The notes beneath the pieces are model-generated. The model did no database searches. It had not been told where the DNA came from and saw only the letters and a list, made by a program, of their open reading frames with translations. This document shows positions 1 to 5,068 of a stretch of DNA of 5,068 nt, in pieces (positions within the stretch are counted from its first letter, which is position 1; every line of letters starts with the position of its first letter). The position numbers were made by a program, and so were the translations under genes. Source of the DNA: Thermococcus paralvinellae (lineage in GTDB: Archaea; Methanobacteriota_B; Thermococci; Thermococcales; Thermococcaceae); contig DQUR01000104.1 in NCBI GenBank assembly GCA_015662175.1, forward strand, positions 1 through 5,068. Reading direction: 5' to 3'.

Positions 1-710
1 TCCTTGGTTTCAAGATACTCATTTGGGTTGGCAACTTCGCTATCAACTATGGCTGCGGCAATTGAAAGGTCTATTTCATCCCCCTTTCTGAGGCCCATAA
101 CCTTAATATCCTCACCAACAGCCGGGCACTCCTTTTTGAATTGCGGGCTGTTTAAAAGCTTCTCAGTCTCGAGGACAATCCTTTCCGTCTCGCTAAGGGG
201 AGCGTATCCAACCCCAAATGAGGTATCATTGGCAAGGGGAACTGGATTCTCCTTAGCCTTGTTAAAGACACTCACCAAATCAACGCTACCCTGCCCGATT
301 CTTGAGTCAATAATAACGTGTTCCTCAACATTCAAGTGCCTAACTGTCTTTTTCAGGTATTCCTTTGCTGCCTTTATGGCAACCTCATGAACAGGGAACA
401 TCTCTCTATCAACGAACTCAACGGCTCTGCCCGAAAGCAGGATGTAAATTGGCCTTATGACTTCACCGCCACCGAACCTTGGATAAGCCCTGCCACCCAC
501 AACCTCAACCTGATCGGTGTTGTGGTGGAGTATAATCCCATACCTCTTTATGTACTCCCTTGAAAGGGCCCTGCTTATTGCCTCTGCTATCCCATCAGCT
601 ATGCTGTCCGGATGTCCAATACCCTTTCTTTCAACCAGTTCAACCTTTTGCATCTCTACTGGAGTCCTAACAAGCTCTTCCACAACTATGTTCCTTTTTT
701 TCTCCACCAT
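1..710 (-). CDS. mat: S-adenosylmethionine synthetase, archaeal type (partial, C-terminus off the left edge)
   Basis: Makes S-adenosylmethionine from methionine and ATP in the cytoplasm; the product is the methyl donor for RNA, protein and lipid methylation. The visible 236 codons are about 60% of the roughly 400-residue archaeal MAT family, which is highly diverged from the bacterial/eukaryotic enzyme. Recognisable blocks are [11 protein letters not shown] (about residues 30-40), [12 protein letters not shown] (62-73), FGGGEVIRP (79-87), [11 protein letters not shown] (135-145) and [17 protein letters not shown] (161-177), all typical of the family. The start at 710 is chosen because GGTGA lies 5 nt upstream and the predicted transcription start (about 735) lies downstream of the in-frame ATG at 740. 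Another in-frame ATG at 716 overlaps the ribosome binding site. The gene is transcribed divergently from the translin operon and looks monocistronic at this end. Nothing in the visible part suggests damage. Identity is near certain from sequence recognition; the C-terminal third cannot be assessed. Confidence 0.96.
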   Translation of the reverse strand, partial: MVEKKRNIVVEELVRTPVEMQKVELVERKGIGHPDSIADGIAEAISRALSREYIKRYGIILHHNTDQVEVVGGRAYPRFGGGEVIRPIYILLSGRAVEFVDREMFPVHEVAIKAAKEYLKKTVRHLNVEEHVIIDSRIGQGSVDLVSVFNKAKENPVPLANDTSFGVGYAPLSETERIVLETEKLLNSPQFKKECPAVGEDIKVMGLRKGDEIDLSIAAAIVDSEVANPNEYLETK

Positions 711-714
711 GAGC

Positions 715-720
715 ATCACC
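715..720 (-). promoter_or_regulatory. Ribosome binding site of the S-adenosylmethionine synthetase gene
   Basis: Minus-strand GGTGAT complements the 3' end of archaeal 16S rRNA. GGTGA is separated by 5 nt from the ATG at 710, the same spacing as several other genes here, which favours 710 over the in-frame ATGs at 716 and 740. Confidence 0.75.
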
Positions 721-755
721 TGTGGTGTTTTTTCATGCATAGCTCTGGAGGTCTG

Positions 756-766
756 TTTATATATTT
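756..766 (-). promoter_or_regulatory. TATA box of the S-adenosylmethionine synthetase gene
   Basis: On the minus strand the sequence reads AAATATATAAA, preceded by a purine-rich stretch (CGAAAA) that would serve as the TFB recognition element. Its centre is about 50 nt from the ATG at 710, which puts transcription start near 735 and leaves a leader of about 25 nt carrying the GGTGA ribosome binding site. This is the clearest archaeal promoter in the window. The start point is inferred from usual spacing. Confidence 0.72.
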
Positions 767-819
767 TTCGGCATATCCTCAAGCTAAGAATATAACCATA
801 AGTTATTGAGCAGGGAAAC

Positions 820-828
820 CCTTAAAAT
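820..828 (+). promoter_or_regulatory. Candidate promoter of the translin-EndoV-RibK operon
   Basis: The sequence CCTTAAAAT, preceded by GGGAAA at 813-818, resembles a Thermococcales BRE/TATA pair. Usual spacing would start transcription near 850, giving a leader of about 65 nt before the ATG at 916, or about 18 nt before the weaker in-frame ATG at 868. No better TATA element is seen between the two divergent genes on this strand. The assignment rests on position and composition only. Confidence 0.45.
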
Positions 829-905
829 CCTGATGGGGAGTAAAATTAGTAGACATCGATTCCGCCTATGATCGGCCGCGGGAACCTCATACTTTCTCCC
901 CCAAT

Positions 906-912
906 GGTGAGG
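906..912 (+). promoter_or_regulatory. Ribosome binding site that sets the translin start
   Basis: GGTGAGG lies just ahead of two adjacent ATG codons at 913 and 916. The GGTGA core is 2 nt from the first and 5 nt from the second; 5 nt is the spacing of other genes in this window, so 916 is preferred. No comparable site precedes the in-frame ATG at 868. Confidence 0.7.
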
Positions 913-915
913 ATG

Positions 916-1533
916 ATGAAAATTGCAGAAATAATAACCAGAATTAGGTATGTCCTCGATGAAAAAGATGGGCTGAGAGAAGAGGCTTTGAAGATAACGA
1001 GGGACATAGTTCGCTTGAGCGGGGATGCAATAAAAGCGTTGCATAGGGAAGATTTTGAGCTGGCCGAGGAAAGACTCAATAAAGCCCAAAAACTGATTAA
1101 AAATCTCAGGGAGATGCTTAAAAACCACCAGGATTTGTATTTCACGGGTTATGTTCAAAACGCCCACCAGGAGTTCGTGGAGGCGATGCTTTTTTACAGC
1201 TATCTTAAAGGACAGGAATTTCCCTCCCCTGCCGACCTTGGAATTCCGGAGGCCGATTATGTTCTGGGTATCGGGGATTTCATCGGTGAGCTGAGAAGGC
1301 ATTTCCTGACCTTGCTCTTGAACGGGGAAATTGCAAAGGCGGAGGAGGTTTATCGTTTTATGGAGGGTATCTATGAAGAGCTAATGACCCTTGAGTATCC
1401 CAAGGGCCTGGTGAACATAAGACAGAAGCAGGATCAGGCCCGCTACACCCTTGAGCGCACACTTGAGGATTTAACGAGGGCAAAGATAAGCAAAGCTTTA
1501 GAGAAAAAACTCGAAGAGGTCTTGAAAAGATGA
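916..1533 (+). CDS. Translin family protein, TRAX-like (C3PO-type RNase candidate)
   Basis: This 205-residue all-helical protein belongs to the translin/TRAX family, which forms octameric barrels that bind ssDNA and RNA. In eukaryotes the TRAX subunits cut RNA, and archaeal homologues are known to form similar particles. The sequence shows the helical N-terminal half with [15 protein letters not shown] (30-44). It then shows the two TRAX catalytic signatures: QEFVEA (E86, E89) and [11 protein letters not shown] (D121, E125), matching the four acidic residues of human TRAX (E126, E129, D193, E197) in order and spacing. This favours an active RNase rather than a purely binding protein; activity itself is inferred. 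The C-terminus is rich in Lys/Glu helices. The start at 916 is chosen from the ribosome binding site; an N-terminal extension from 868 would add 16 residues that look unlike the family. The stop overlaps the endonuclease V start by four bases (ATGA), so the two are probably translated together. Confidence 0.85.
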   Translation: MKIAEIITRIRYVLDEKDGLREEALKITRDIVRLSGDAIKALHREDFELAEERLNKAQKLIKNLREMLKNHQDLYFTGYVQNAHQEFVEAMLFYSYLKGQEFPSPADLGIPEADYVLGIGDFIGELRRHFLTLLLNGEIAKAEEVYRFMEGIYEELMTLEYPKGLVNIRQKQDQARYTLERTLEDLTRAKISKALEKKLEEVLKR

Positions 1534-2102
1534 ACGTGAACTTCAAAAAGATTGCCGAAGTCCAGAGAAAGCTCAGCAAAAGGGTAGTTGAAAAACCGTT
1601 AGATATTTCAAAAATTAAAACAATTGGGGCCGTTGATGTTTCATACAAAAGATGCAAAGCGAGGGCAGCTTTTGTTTTGTGTTCCTTTCCCTCATGCGAG
1701 GTTTTAAAGACCAAGGTGATTGATACCGGGGTTGATTTCCCCTACGTCCCAACATTTTTCTTTTTAAGAGAAACGAGACCCGTTTTGTTAGTACTCAAGG
1801 GAGAAAGCTTTGATGTCCTTCTGGTTGAGGGACACGGTAGGGCACATCCTAGGGGTTATGGTTTAGCCTCTCACATCGGTTTGCTACTTAAAAAACCGAC
1901 GATAGGAGTTGCTAAGAAACCTTTGAGAGGTTATCCAGAGGGTTCCCTTGTAAAAGTGGGAAAAGCTTATGTAAGCGTTGGAAATTTAATTGATTTAAAC
2001 TCTGCATCAAGAATTGTGGAAATGGTAAATGAGAATGGTTACCAAAAGCCGCTTAAAATTGCGGATAAACTTTCAAAAGGTGCCGAATATGAAAAAGCTT
2101 AA
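1530..2102 (+). CDS. nfi: Endonuclease V (inosine/deoxyinosine-directed nuclease)
   Basis: Endonuclease V makes a nick one nucleotide 3' of deoxyinosine in DNA, or of inosine in RNA, starting repair or decay after adenine deamination, a common lesion at high temperature. At 190 residues it is close to the shorter archaeal members. The RNase H-like active site can be followed: D36 in VDVSY (T. maritima D43), the wedge [11 protein letters not shown] with Y72 and E81 (Y80, E89), [17 protein letters not shown] with H106 (H116), and K129 in GVAKK (K139). The metal ligand expected at D110 is glutamate here (E100 in LLVEGHG), a conservative change that may be normal in this order. GAGGT at 1516-1520 precedes the ATG. 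The gene starts inside the translin stop and its last 14 bases overlap the riboflavin kinase, so it is the middle cistron of a tight operon. Family assignment is secure; whether RNA or DNA is the main substrate is open. Confidence 0.95.
   Translation: MNVNFKKIAEVQRKLSKRVVEKPLDISKIKTIGAVDVSYKRCKARAAFVLCSFPSCEVLKTKVIDTGVDFPYVPTFFFLRETRPVLLVLKGESFDVLLVEGHGRAHPRGYGLASHIGLLLKKPTIGVAKKPLRGYPEGSLVKVGKAYVSVGNLIDLNSASRIVEMVNENGYQKPLKIADKLSKGAEYEKA
2078..2082 (+). promoter_or_regulatory. Ribosome binding site of the riboflavin kinase gene, inside endonuclease V
   Basis: AGGTG ends 6 nt before the ATG at 2089, both lying within the last codons of endonuclease V. It decides against the longer in-frame reading from 2029, which would add 20 residues that only mirror the endonuclease frame. 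Confidence 0.7.
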
Positions 2103-2724
2103 ATTAATCCTCCATCTTGCAAAGAATGGTGAAATTGGTGGAAAAATCAGAATCACCCTCAGGGAGCTGGCTAAGGATCTTGGAGTTTCTCCCCAAACTG
2201 TTTTAAGGTGGCTTGATGAGCTTGAAAAAGAGGGATACATAGCACGGGAAGTTGAGGGAAAGAAAACCTGCATCGAGCTGACGGAGAAAGCTTTAAGATT
2301 TTTAGAAGGGCTTTGTGAGGAGCTTTCGGAGGTTTTACACCGGGGAGTAATAATTGGTGAAGTTGTTTCTGGACTTGGAGAGGGGGCATACTATGTGAAA
2401 CAGTATACCCCTCTAATTAAGGAGTATCTTGGATTTGAGCCATATCCGGGCACGCTAAATGTAAGGATAATATTCCCAAAAACCATCTTTGATGCCCTAT
2501 ACAACGTTAAGCCAGTACTGATACCGGGCTTTGTTAAAAATGGAAGGACTTTTGGAGATGTTAAGGCATATAAAGTTAAGATCAATGGAATTGAGGGAGC
2601 CATAGTTCTACCTTCCAGAACAATACATCCCCCAAAGATCGCTGAAGTCATGGCCCCCGTTTATCTAAGAAAGGAGCTTAACTTGAAAGATGGATCAAGG
2701 ATAAAGTTGAAGGTGATGGAATGA
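2089..2724 (+). CDS. ribK: CTP-dependent riboflavin kinase with N-terminal winged-helix domain (RbkR type)
   Basis: Archaeal riboflavin kinase transfers phosphate from CTP, not ATP, to riboflavin to make FMN. The 211-residue protein has two parts. Residues 1 to about 80 form a winged helix: [31 protein letters not shown] is the helix-turn-helix region (21-51), followed by a wing. Residues 85-211 are the kinase domain (formerly DUF120), with [12 protein letters not shown] (95-106), the PYPGTLNV nucleotide/metal motif (119-125), and LPSRTIHPP (174-182). In M. jannaschii the kinase domain stands alone; HTH-fused forms (RbkR) were shown in other archaea to regulate riboflavin genes as well as act as the kinase, so a dual role is likely but inferred. 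Its start overlaps the end of endonuclease V by 14 bases, and its stop overlaps the next gene by four (ATGA). Kinase identity is near certain; the regulator role is moderately so. Confidence 0.94.
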   Translation: MKKLKLILHLAKNGEIGGKIRITLRELAKDLGVSPQTVLRWLDELEKEGYIAREVEGKKTCIELTEKALRFLEGLCEELSEVLHRGVIIGEVVSGLGEGAYYVKQYTPLIKEYLGFEPYPGTLNVRIIFPKTIFDALYNVKPVLIPGFVKNGRTFGDVKAYKVKINGIEGAIVLPSRTIHPPKIAEVMAPVYLRKELNLKDGSRIKLKVME

Positions 2725-3245
2725 GGGAAAAAATCATGAGCATACTTGGTTTTGGAGGATTGGGAATGAGTTTAAGCTTTTTCTTAATTGTTTTGCTATA
2801 CCCCTCATACACGGCAATGGAAAAATTGATGCCCATCTACATTGGTGGGCTACTTTCGGGCTGTATATTGGGGATTTTCAAAGCAAAACTTAATGCCAGC
2901 GGTTATGCGTTCATTCTGGGGTTTTCAATAACGGTGATGCTCTATTTGGTATGGATGAACTTTCCGTTCACAATGGCTTATTCATTTGCATTTTTGGCTA
3001 TGGTGGTCCTTGTTATGTGGATTGTTGAGTCAACGAGCACGCTGGACATAGCGATTAGCCCTTTCGCGTACTTCGGGGGCTTCATTCTTGCAAGTCTAAT
3101 CTTCAGAAACGCTGAAATGTATGAGATTGAAGGTTCAATAATGAGTATTGTCCTGGTTGGGGTTACTGGTGCGGGTGTTAGCCTGGTCATGAGCCTCTTT
3201 AAAGCATTCACTGAAACCGCTCAAGCATTCAGGAAGAAGATTTAA
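2721..3245 (+). CDS. Multi-pass membrane protein of unknown function
   Basis: I do not recognise this 174-residue protein. Its hydrophobicity suggests five or six membrane helices at about 8-28, 37-54, 60-79, 83-103, 109-128 and 138-160, with a short basic C-terminal tail (RKKI) probably in the cytoplasm. There are no obvious catalytic motifs, and few charged residues lie inside the helices apart from E103 and D109 near a helix boundary. The ATG at 2721 overlaps the riboflavin kinase stop, and GGTGA (2712-2716) lies 4 nt upstream, so it is translated with the kinase. The size and helix number resemble small substrate-binding transporter subunits, such as S components of ECF vitamin transporters. 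With the kinase next to it, a role in riboflavin uptake is a guess, not a call. The gene is intact and its codon use matches its neighbours. Confidence 0.85.
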   Translation: MREKIMSILGFGGLGMSLSFFLIVLLYPSYTAMEKLMPIYIGGLLSGCILGIFKAKLNASGYAFILGFSITVMLYLVWMNFPFTMAYSFAFLAMVVLVMWIVESTSTLDIAISPFAYFGGFILASLIFRNAEMYEIEGSIMSIVLVGVTGAGVSLVMSLFKAFTETAQAFRKKI

Positions 3246-3248
3246 AAG
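3238..3248 (+). promoter_or_regulatory. Possible internal promoter ahead of the PRC-barrel gene
   Basis: AGATTTAAAAG follows a purine-rich run (GGAAGA) at the very end of the membrane protein gene and could act as BRE plus TATA. Usual spacing would place the start near 3268-3270, leaving a leader of about 10 nt that barely covers the ribosome binding site. Read-through from the upstream operon across the 33-bp gap is equally likely. Confidence 0.3.
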
Positions 3249-3268
3249 CAGAAAAGAGAACTTACCTT

Positions 3269-3273
3269 GGTGG
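3269..3273 (+). promoter_or_regulatory. Ribosome binding site that sets the PRC-barrel start
   Basis: GGTGG ends 5 nt before the ATG at 3279. This selects 3279 over the overlapping TTG (3267) and GTG (3270) codons and over the in-frame ATG at 3285, which has no well-spaced site of its own. Confidence 0.62.
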
Positions 3274-3278
3274 TTGAG

Positions 3279-3488
3279 ATGGTAATGAGGCTATCAAAAC
3301 TCTACGGGAAGCAGATATACAACACAAAAGGATACTACGTTGGCTACGTTGATGAGGTTCTAATTGAGATAGATAGGGGTTATGGAAAGGTTTTGGCCCT
3401 TGGACTGCCAGGGGAGAGGGTTGGAATACCTTATGATAGGGTTACAGCGATTGGTGACATAATACTGGTAAAAGCAAAGGAAGAGTAA
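3279..3488 (+). CDS. Small PRC-barrel domain protein
   Basis: This 69-residue protein is a single PRC-barrel domain, a small beta barrel used for protein-protein contacts. The fold is seen in the opening MRLSKLYGKQIYNTKGYYVG (residues 3-22), the strand with VDEVLIEID (24-32), KVLALGLPGERVGIPYDRV (37-55), and the closing AIGDIILVK (57-65). There are no membrane segments or cysteines, and it should be cytosolic. Stand-alone archaeal PRC-barrel proteins of this size include the CdpB proteins, which link SepF and the membrane protein CdpA in the FtsZ-based division machinery of haloarchaea. Whether this copy has that role is inference, and Thermococcales carry several PRC-barrel paralogues. It follows the membrane protein by 33 bp on the same strand and ends 3 bp from the stop codon of the opposite-strand DHH gene. 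The domain call is strong; the cellular role is unsettled. Confidence 0.87.
   Translation: MVMRLSKLYGKQIYNTKGYYVGYVDEVLIEIDRGYGKVLALGLPGERVGIPYDRVTAIGDIILVKAKEE
3470..3480 (-). terminator. Possible T-rich terminator after the DHH gene
   Basis: On the minus strand, CCTTTGCTTTT begins 11 nt past the DHH stop codon, lying antisense to the last codons of the PRC-barrel gene. It is a plausible intrinsic T-run stop site but not a strong one. Confidence 0.25.
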
Positions 3489-3491
3489 CTT

Positions 3492-4955
3492 TCAGCTCTC
3501 TTTTACTCCCAATGCCTCCAAGAACTTTTCTGTTATTGCCTCTTCCACCAGTCTAAGCAAGGAGCTTTTGTCCTTCGCCAGCTTGAATATACCCAGGCTA
3601 ATCCTGGCTCCTCCCGATTGGGCGTGACCCCCTCCACTCCCTATCTCCCCAAAGGCCTCTTTAAGAACCTTTCCAATGTTTACCCTAACGTCCCTTGTTC
3701 TTGCGGAAATCTCTATCCTATCATCAACTATCCCAAACACAAGAACTGTGGTTATACCTTCAAGCCTGAGGAGGAAGTCTGCTGACTCTGCTATGGCATC
3801 TCTGTTAGTTATGAACCCAACGTTTGAAATGACAACGTTCTTGTATATCCTCCTGTTGAGAATCGCCTTGGCGAGGATTTCGGCAGTTTCCGTTGAAATG
3901 TCGGGATGCTCAATTTTATCAAGCAGCTCATAATTCACCTTCTGGGCCAGAAATTCGATGGCTTTTAAATCTATATAGCTGAGCTTTGAGAACTTCTTTG
4001 TATCGATGTAAATTCCGTAGAATAAGCCGGTGGACAGTGTTTCATTTAATGGTAAATTTAGGGCTTTAAAGTATTCGGCAAGTATTGATGAAGTTGAGTT
4101 AGCCTCTGACCTTATATCGACGAATGCATCTTGAGGCAACTTTTCTTTAAGGCTTTGAAGAATCTGATGGTGGTCAATGATAATTTGAATCTTTTCCAAG
4201 TCGTCATCCTCTAAAATTGTTAGGTTTCCATTTGGCTGACAATCAACAAGGGCTATTGCGGGATGCCTTTTAATTTCATACGAACCCTTTGAGACTCTCC
4301 TTATGTCAAAGCCAAGAATGTTCACAAGCGCTCGATTCTCATGATGGGAGATAACCCCCCCGTACACTATTTCAGCCTTGAGTCCAAAATTCTGTGCCAT
4401 TGCCTTTAAGGCACTTGCACTTGCCATGGAATCCGGATCAGGATTGTCGTGCATGACTATTAGCATAGAGTCCCCTTTCTGCTTGAGCTCTTGTAGTTTC
4501 CTGGCAAGTAAGTTTGCGTTCTTCCTTTCACCAAACATTTCAACCATGTCGATAACAACCTTGGAAATTGCCTTCCTCGGAGAGATCGCATAATCAATTT
4601 TGACATCGGTTTCAAACTCTTCTCTAATTTGACTTTCGATTTCCTCCTTTGTAACATCGTCGGGTAGGAGGGTTAGAATCGGAATTGAGCTGTTATTTGA
4701 CCTGATTACACGGATCGTTTTCTTTATTGTGGGGACATGCATTGTTGTTATTATCACTAAATCTGCCTTGTCTATCTGTGCCTTGAGAAGGGTTGCAGTG
4801 TATGAAAAGTCTCCATGAACAACCTGAAAACCACTTTCAACCAATGATTTAGCCCGTAGCTCATCCTTTTCAATGATTACAATATCAAACTCGCCTTTTA
4901 ATGCTTCTGCAATGGTTCTTCCGATTACACCGCCGCCTAGGATGAGGACTTTCAT
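3492..4955 (-). CDS. RCK_N (TrkA-N) - DHH - DHHA1 phosphoesterase
   Basis: A 487-residue fusion. Residues 1 to about 115 form a Rossmann fold of the potassium-channel RCK/TrkA-N type: GGGVIG at 7-12, acidic E29 after the second strand, and HGDF at 47-50. This domain normally binds NAD(H) or an adenine nucleotide. Residues about 160-350 are the DHH domain, with MHDNPDPDSMAS (168-179), VDCQ with D238, DHH at 261-263, and IYIDTK with D318, all metal ligands or neighbours. The C-terminal DHHA1 domain ends with GSGGGHAQSGGAR (439-451), the substrate-binding GGGH motif. Relatives include NrnA, GdpP and RecJ-like enzymes that cut oligonucleotides, pAp or c-di-AMP; the exact substrate cannot be read from sequence. 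There are no membrane segments. The start at 4955 is preferred because GGTGA lies 5 nt upstream; the in-frame GTG at 4964 lies inside that site. The gene is intact, transcribed leftward, and abuts the PRC-barrel gene tail to tail. Confidence 0.92.
   Translation of the reverse strand: MKVLILGGGVIGRTIAEALKGEFDIVIIEKDELRAKSLVESGFQVVHGDFSYTATLLKAQIDKADLVIITTMHVPTIKKTIRVIRSNNSSIPILTLLPDDVTKEEIESQIREEFETDVKIDYAISPRKAISKVVIDMVEMFGERKNANLLARKLQELKQKGDSMLIVMHDNPDPDSMASASALKAMAQNFGLKAEIVYGGVISHHENRALVNILGFDIRRVSKGSYEIKRHPAIALVDCQPNGNLTILEDDDLEKIQIIIDHHQILQSLKEKLPQDAFVDIRSEANSTSSILAEYFKALNLPLNETLSTGLFYGIYIDTKKFSKLSYIDLKAIEFLAQKVNYELLDKIEHPDISTETAEILAKAILNRRIYKNVVISNVGFITNRDAIAESADFLLRLEGITTVLVFGIVDDRIEISARTRDVRVNIGKVLKEAFGEIGSGGGHAQSGGARISLGIFKLAKDKSSLLRLVEEAITEKFLEALGVKES
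3496..3504 (+). terminator. Possible T-rich terminator after the PRC-barrel gene
   Basis: The pyrimidine run CTCTCTTTT lies 8 nt past the stop codon and ends in four T residues, within the last codons of the opposing DHH gene. Archaeal polymerase often stops at oligo-T without a hairpin. The run is short, so support is weak. Confidence 0.27.
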
Positions 4956-4959
4956 TTTT

Positions 4960-4966
4960 CTCACCC
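4960..4966 (-). promoter_or_regulatory. Ribosome binding site that sets the DHH gene start
   Basis: Minus-strand GGGTGAG ends 4 nt before the ATG at 4955 (GGTGA core, 5 nt). The in-frame GTG at 4964-4962 is part of this site, so the longer reading by three residues is unlikely. Confidence 0.72.
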
Positions 4967-4978
4967 TGATACAATAAT

Positions 4979-4988
4979 GTTTAAATAT
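4979..4988 (+). promoter_or_regulatory. TATA-like element between the divergent DHH and 5041 genes
   Basis: GTTTAAATAT contains the self-complementary TTTAAA, so either strand could use it. Read rightward, it predicts a start near 5010 and a leader of about 30 nt containing GGAGG, which fits the gene at 5041. Read leftward, it predicts a start near 4957, too close to the ATG at 4955 for the DHH ribosome binding site to be in the transcript. I therefore assign it to the plus strand, with the leftward use possible. Confidence 0.42.
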
Positions 4989-5032
4989 CAGCGTGGGTGT
5001 ATCTTAGTAAGAATGCTCTTTCAACGATTTTT

Positions 5033-5037
5033 GGAGG
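5033..5037 (+). promoter_or_regulatory. Ribosome binding site of the partial gene at 5041
   Basis: GGAGG, a full match to the core complementary to the 16S rRNA end, lies 3 nt before the GTG at 5041. It is the main reason for proposing a gene there. Confidence 0.45.
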
Positions 5038-5040
5038 GTA

Positions 5041-5068
5041 GTGATATATATACCTAATGGTGATGGCA
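5041..5068 (+). CDS. Start of a divergent gene, product unknown (only nine codons in window)
   Basis: A GTG codon at 5041 opens a frame that stays open to the window edge and reads M-I-Y-I-P-N-G-D-G. Support comes from the GGAGG site 3 nt upstream and a TATA-like element at 4979-4988 at a suitable distance. Nine codons are too few to identify a family. The competing ATG codons at 5057 and 5063, in another frame, lack a well-spaced ribosome binding site. If real, the gene is divergent from the DHH phosphoesterase gene and shares its 85-bp upstream region. Confidence 0.42.
5042..5052 (-). promoter_or_regulatory. Possible TATA box of the DHH gene
   Basis: The minus strand reads GTATATATATC. Usual spacing puts transcription start near 5022 and a leader of about 67 nt for the DHH gene at 4955. 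The core TATATATA is symmetric, so it might instead serve a rightward start beyond the window edge. It overlaps the first codons of the putative gene at 5041. Confidence 0.28.

Noticed and set aside
4..390. A 128-codon plus-strand open frame at the left edge
   Set aside because: It is antisense to the conserved S-adenosylmethionine synthetase sequence, which explains the composition.
716..736. A seven-codon minus-strand mini-ORF (MKKHHR-stop) just ahead of the S-adenosylmethionine synthetase gene
   Set aside because: It starts at about the predicted transcript start and ends inside the ribosome binding site, which is curious for a SAM enzyme. With no ribosome binding site of its own and no comparison available, chance is the better explanation.
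913..975. A possible C/D box guide RNA: ATGATGA at 913-919 and CTGA near 972-975
   Set aside because: No D' box and no convincing C' box at the required spacing, and the sequence is explained as the start of the translin coding region.
784..1302. A 172-codon open frame on the minus strand across the translin gene
   Set aside because: It lies antisense to a recognised protein family, its translation resembles no family I know, and no ribosome binding site or promoter fits. It is a shadow of codon bias.
1358..1714. A 118-codon minus-strand open frame across the translin/EndoV junction
   Set aside because: Antisense to two well-supported genes, with a low-complexity translation and no start signals.
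2029..2088. A 20-residue N-terminal extension of riboflavin kinase
   Set aside because: The extra residues lie entirely within the conserved C-terminus of endonuclease V in another frame, and the ribosome binding site points to the ATG at 2089.
3267..3278. TTG or GTG start for the PRC-barrel gene
   Set aside because: These codons overlap the GGTGG ribosome binding site, which is well spaced from the ATG at 3279.

Overview
The window looks like a chromosomal segment of a hyperthermophilic euryarchaeon of the order Thermococcales (Pyrococcus/Thermococcus/Palaeococcus type). This rests on three things: an archaeal-type S-adenosylmethionine synthetase and a CTP-type riboflavin kinase; Shine-Dalgarno sequences of the form GGTG(A/G), mostly about 5 nt before the start codon; and AT-rich TATA elements upstream of genes, with heavy AGG/AGA and ATA codon use. 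The species cannot be told from the sequence alone. No rRNA, tRNA, CRISPR array, transposon or virus-like gene is visible.

Layout. Positions 1-710 (minus) hold the N-terminal 236 codons of S-adenosylmethionine synthetase, which runs off the left edge. A divergent intergenic region of about 205 bp carries a convincing promoter for that gene and a weaker one for the rightward genes. Positions 916-3245 (plus) are a tightly packed four-gene operon: a translin/TRAX-like protein, endonuclease V, an HTH-riboflavin kinase, and an unrecognised multi-pass membrane protein. The neighbours overlap by 4, 14 and 4 bases. A small PRC-barrel protein (3279-3488, plus) follows after 33 bp. It meets the minus-strand gene for an RCK_N-DHH-DHHA1 phosphoesterase (3492-4955) tail to tail, with only 3 bp between the stop codons. 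Beyond the start of that gene, a second divergent region leads to a probable plus-strand gene starting with GTG at 5041, of which only nine codons are visible.

How the genes may fit together. The operon couples two nucleic-acid enzymes, a translin/TRAX-fold protein that keeps the four acidic residues of the TRAX RNase site and the inosine-directed nuclease endonuclease V, with FMN synthesis and an orphan membrane protein. The riboflavin kinase has an N-terminal winged helix and may be a dual enzyme/regulator. The PRC-barrel protein belongs to a family recently tied to archaeal cell division. The DHH protein joins a potassium-channel-type nucleotide sensor domain to a phosphodiesterase, which suggests cyclic-dinucleotide or short-oligonucleotide turnover. 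All of these are known or plausible Thermococcales core genes. I see no clearly new system, but the translin-EndoV coupling and the RCK-DHH fusion are the points most worth testing.
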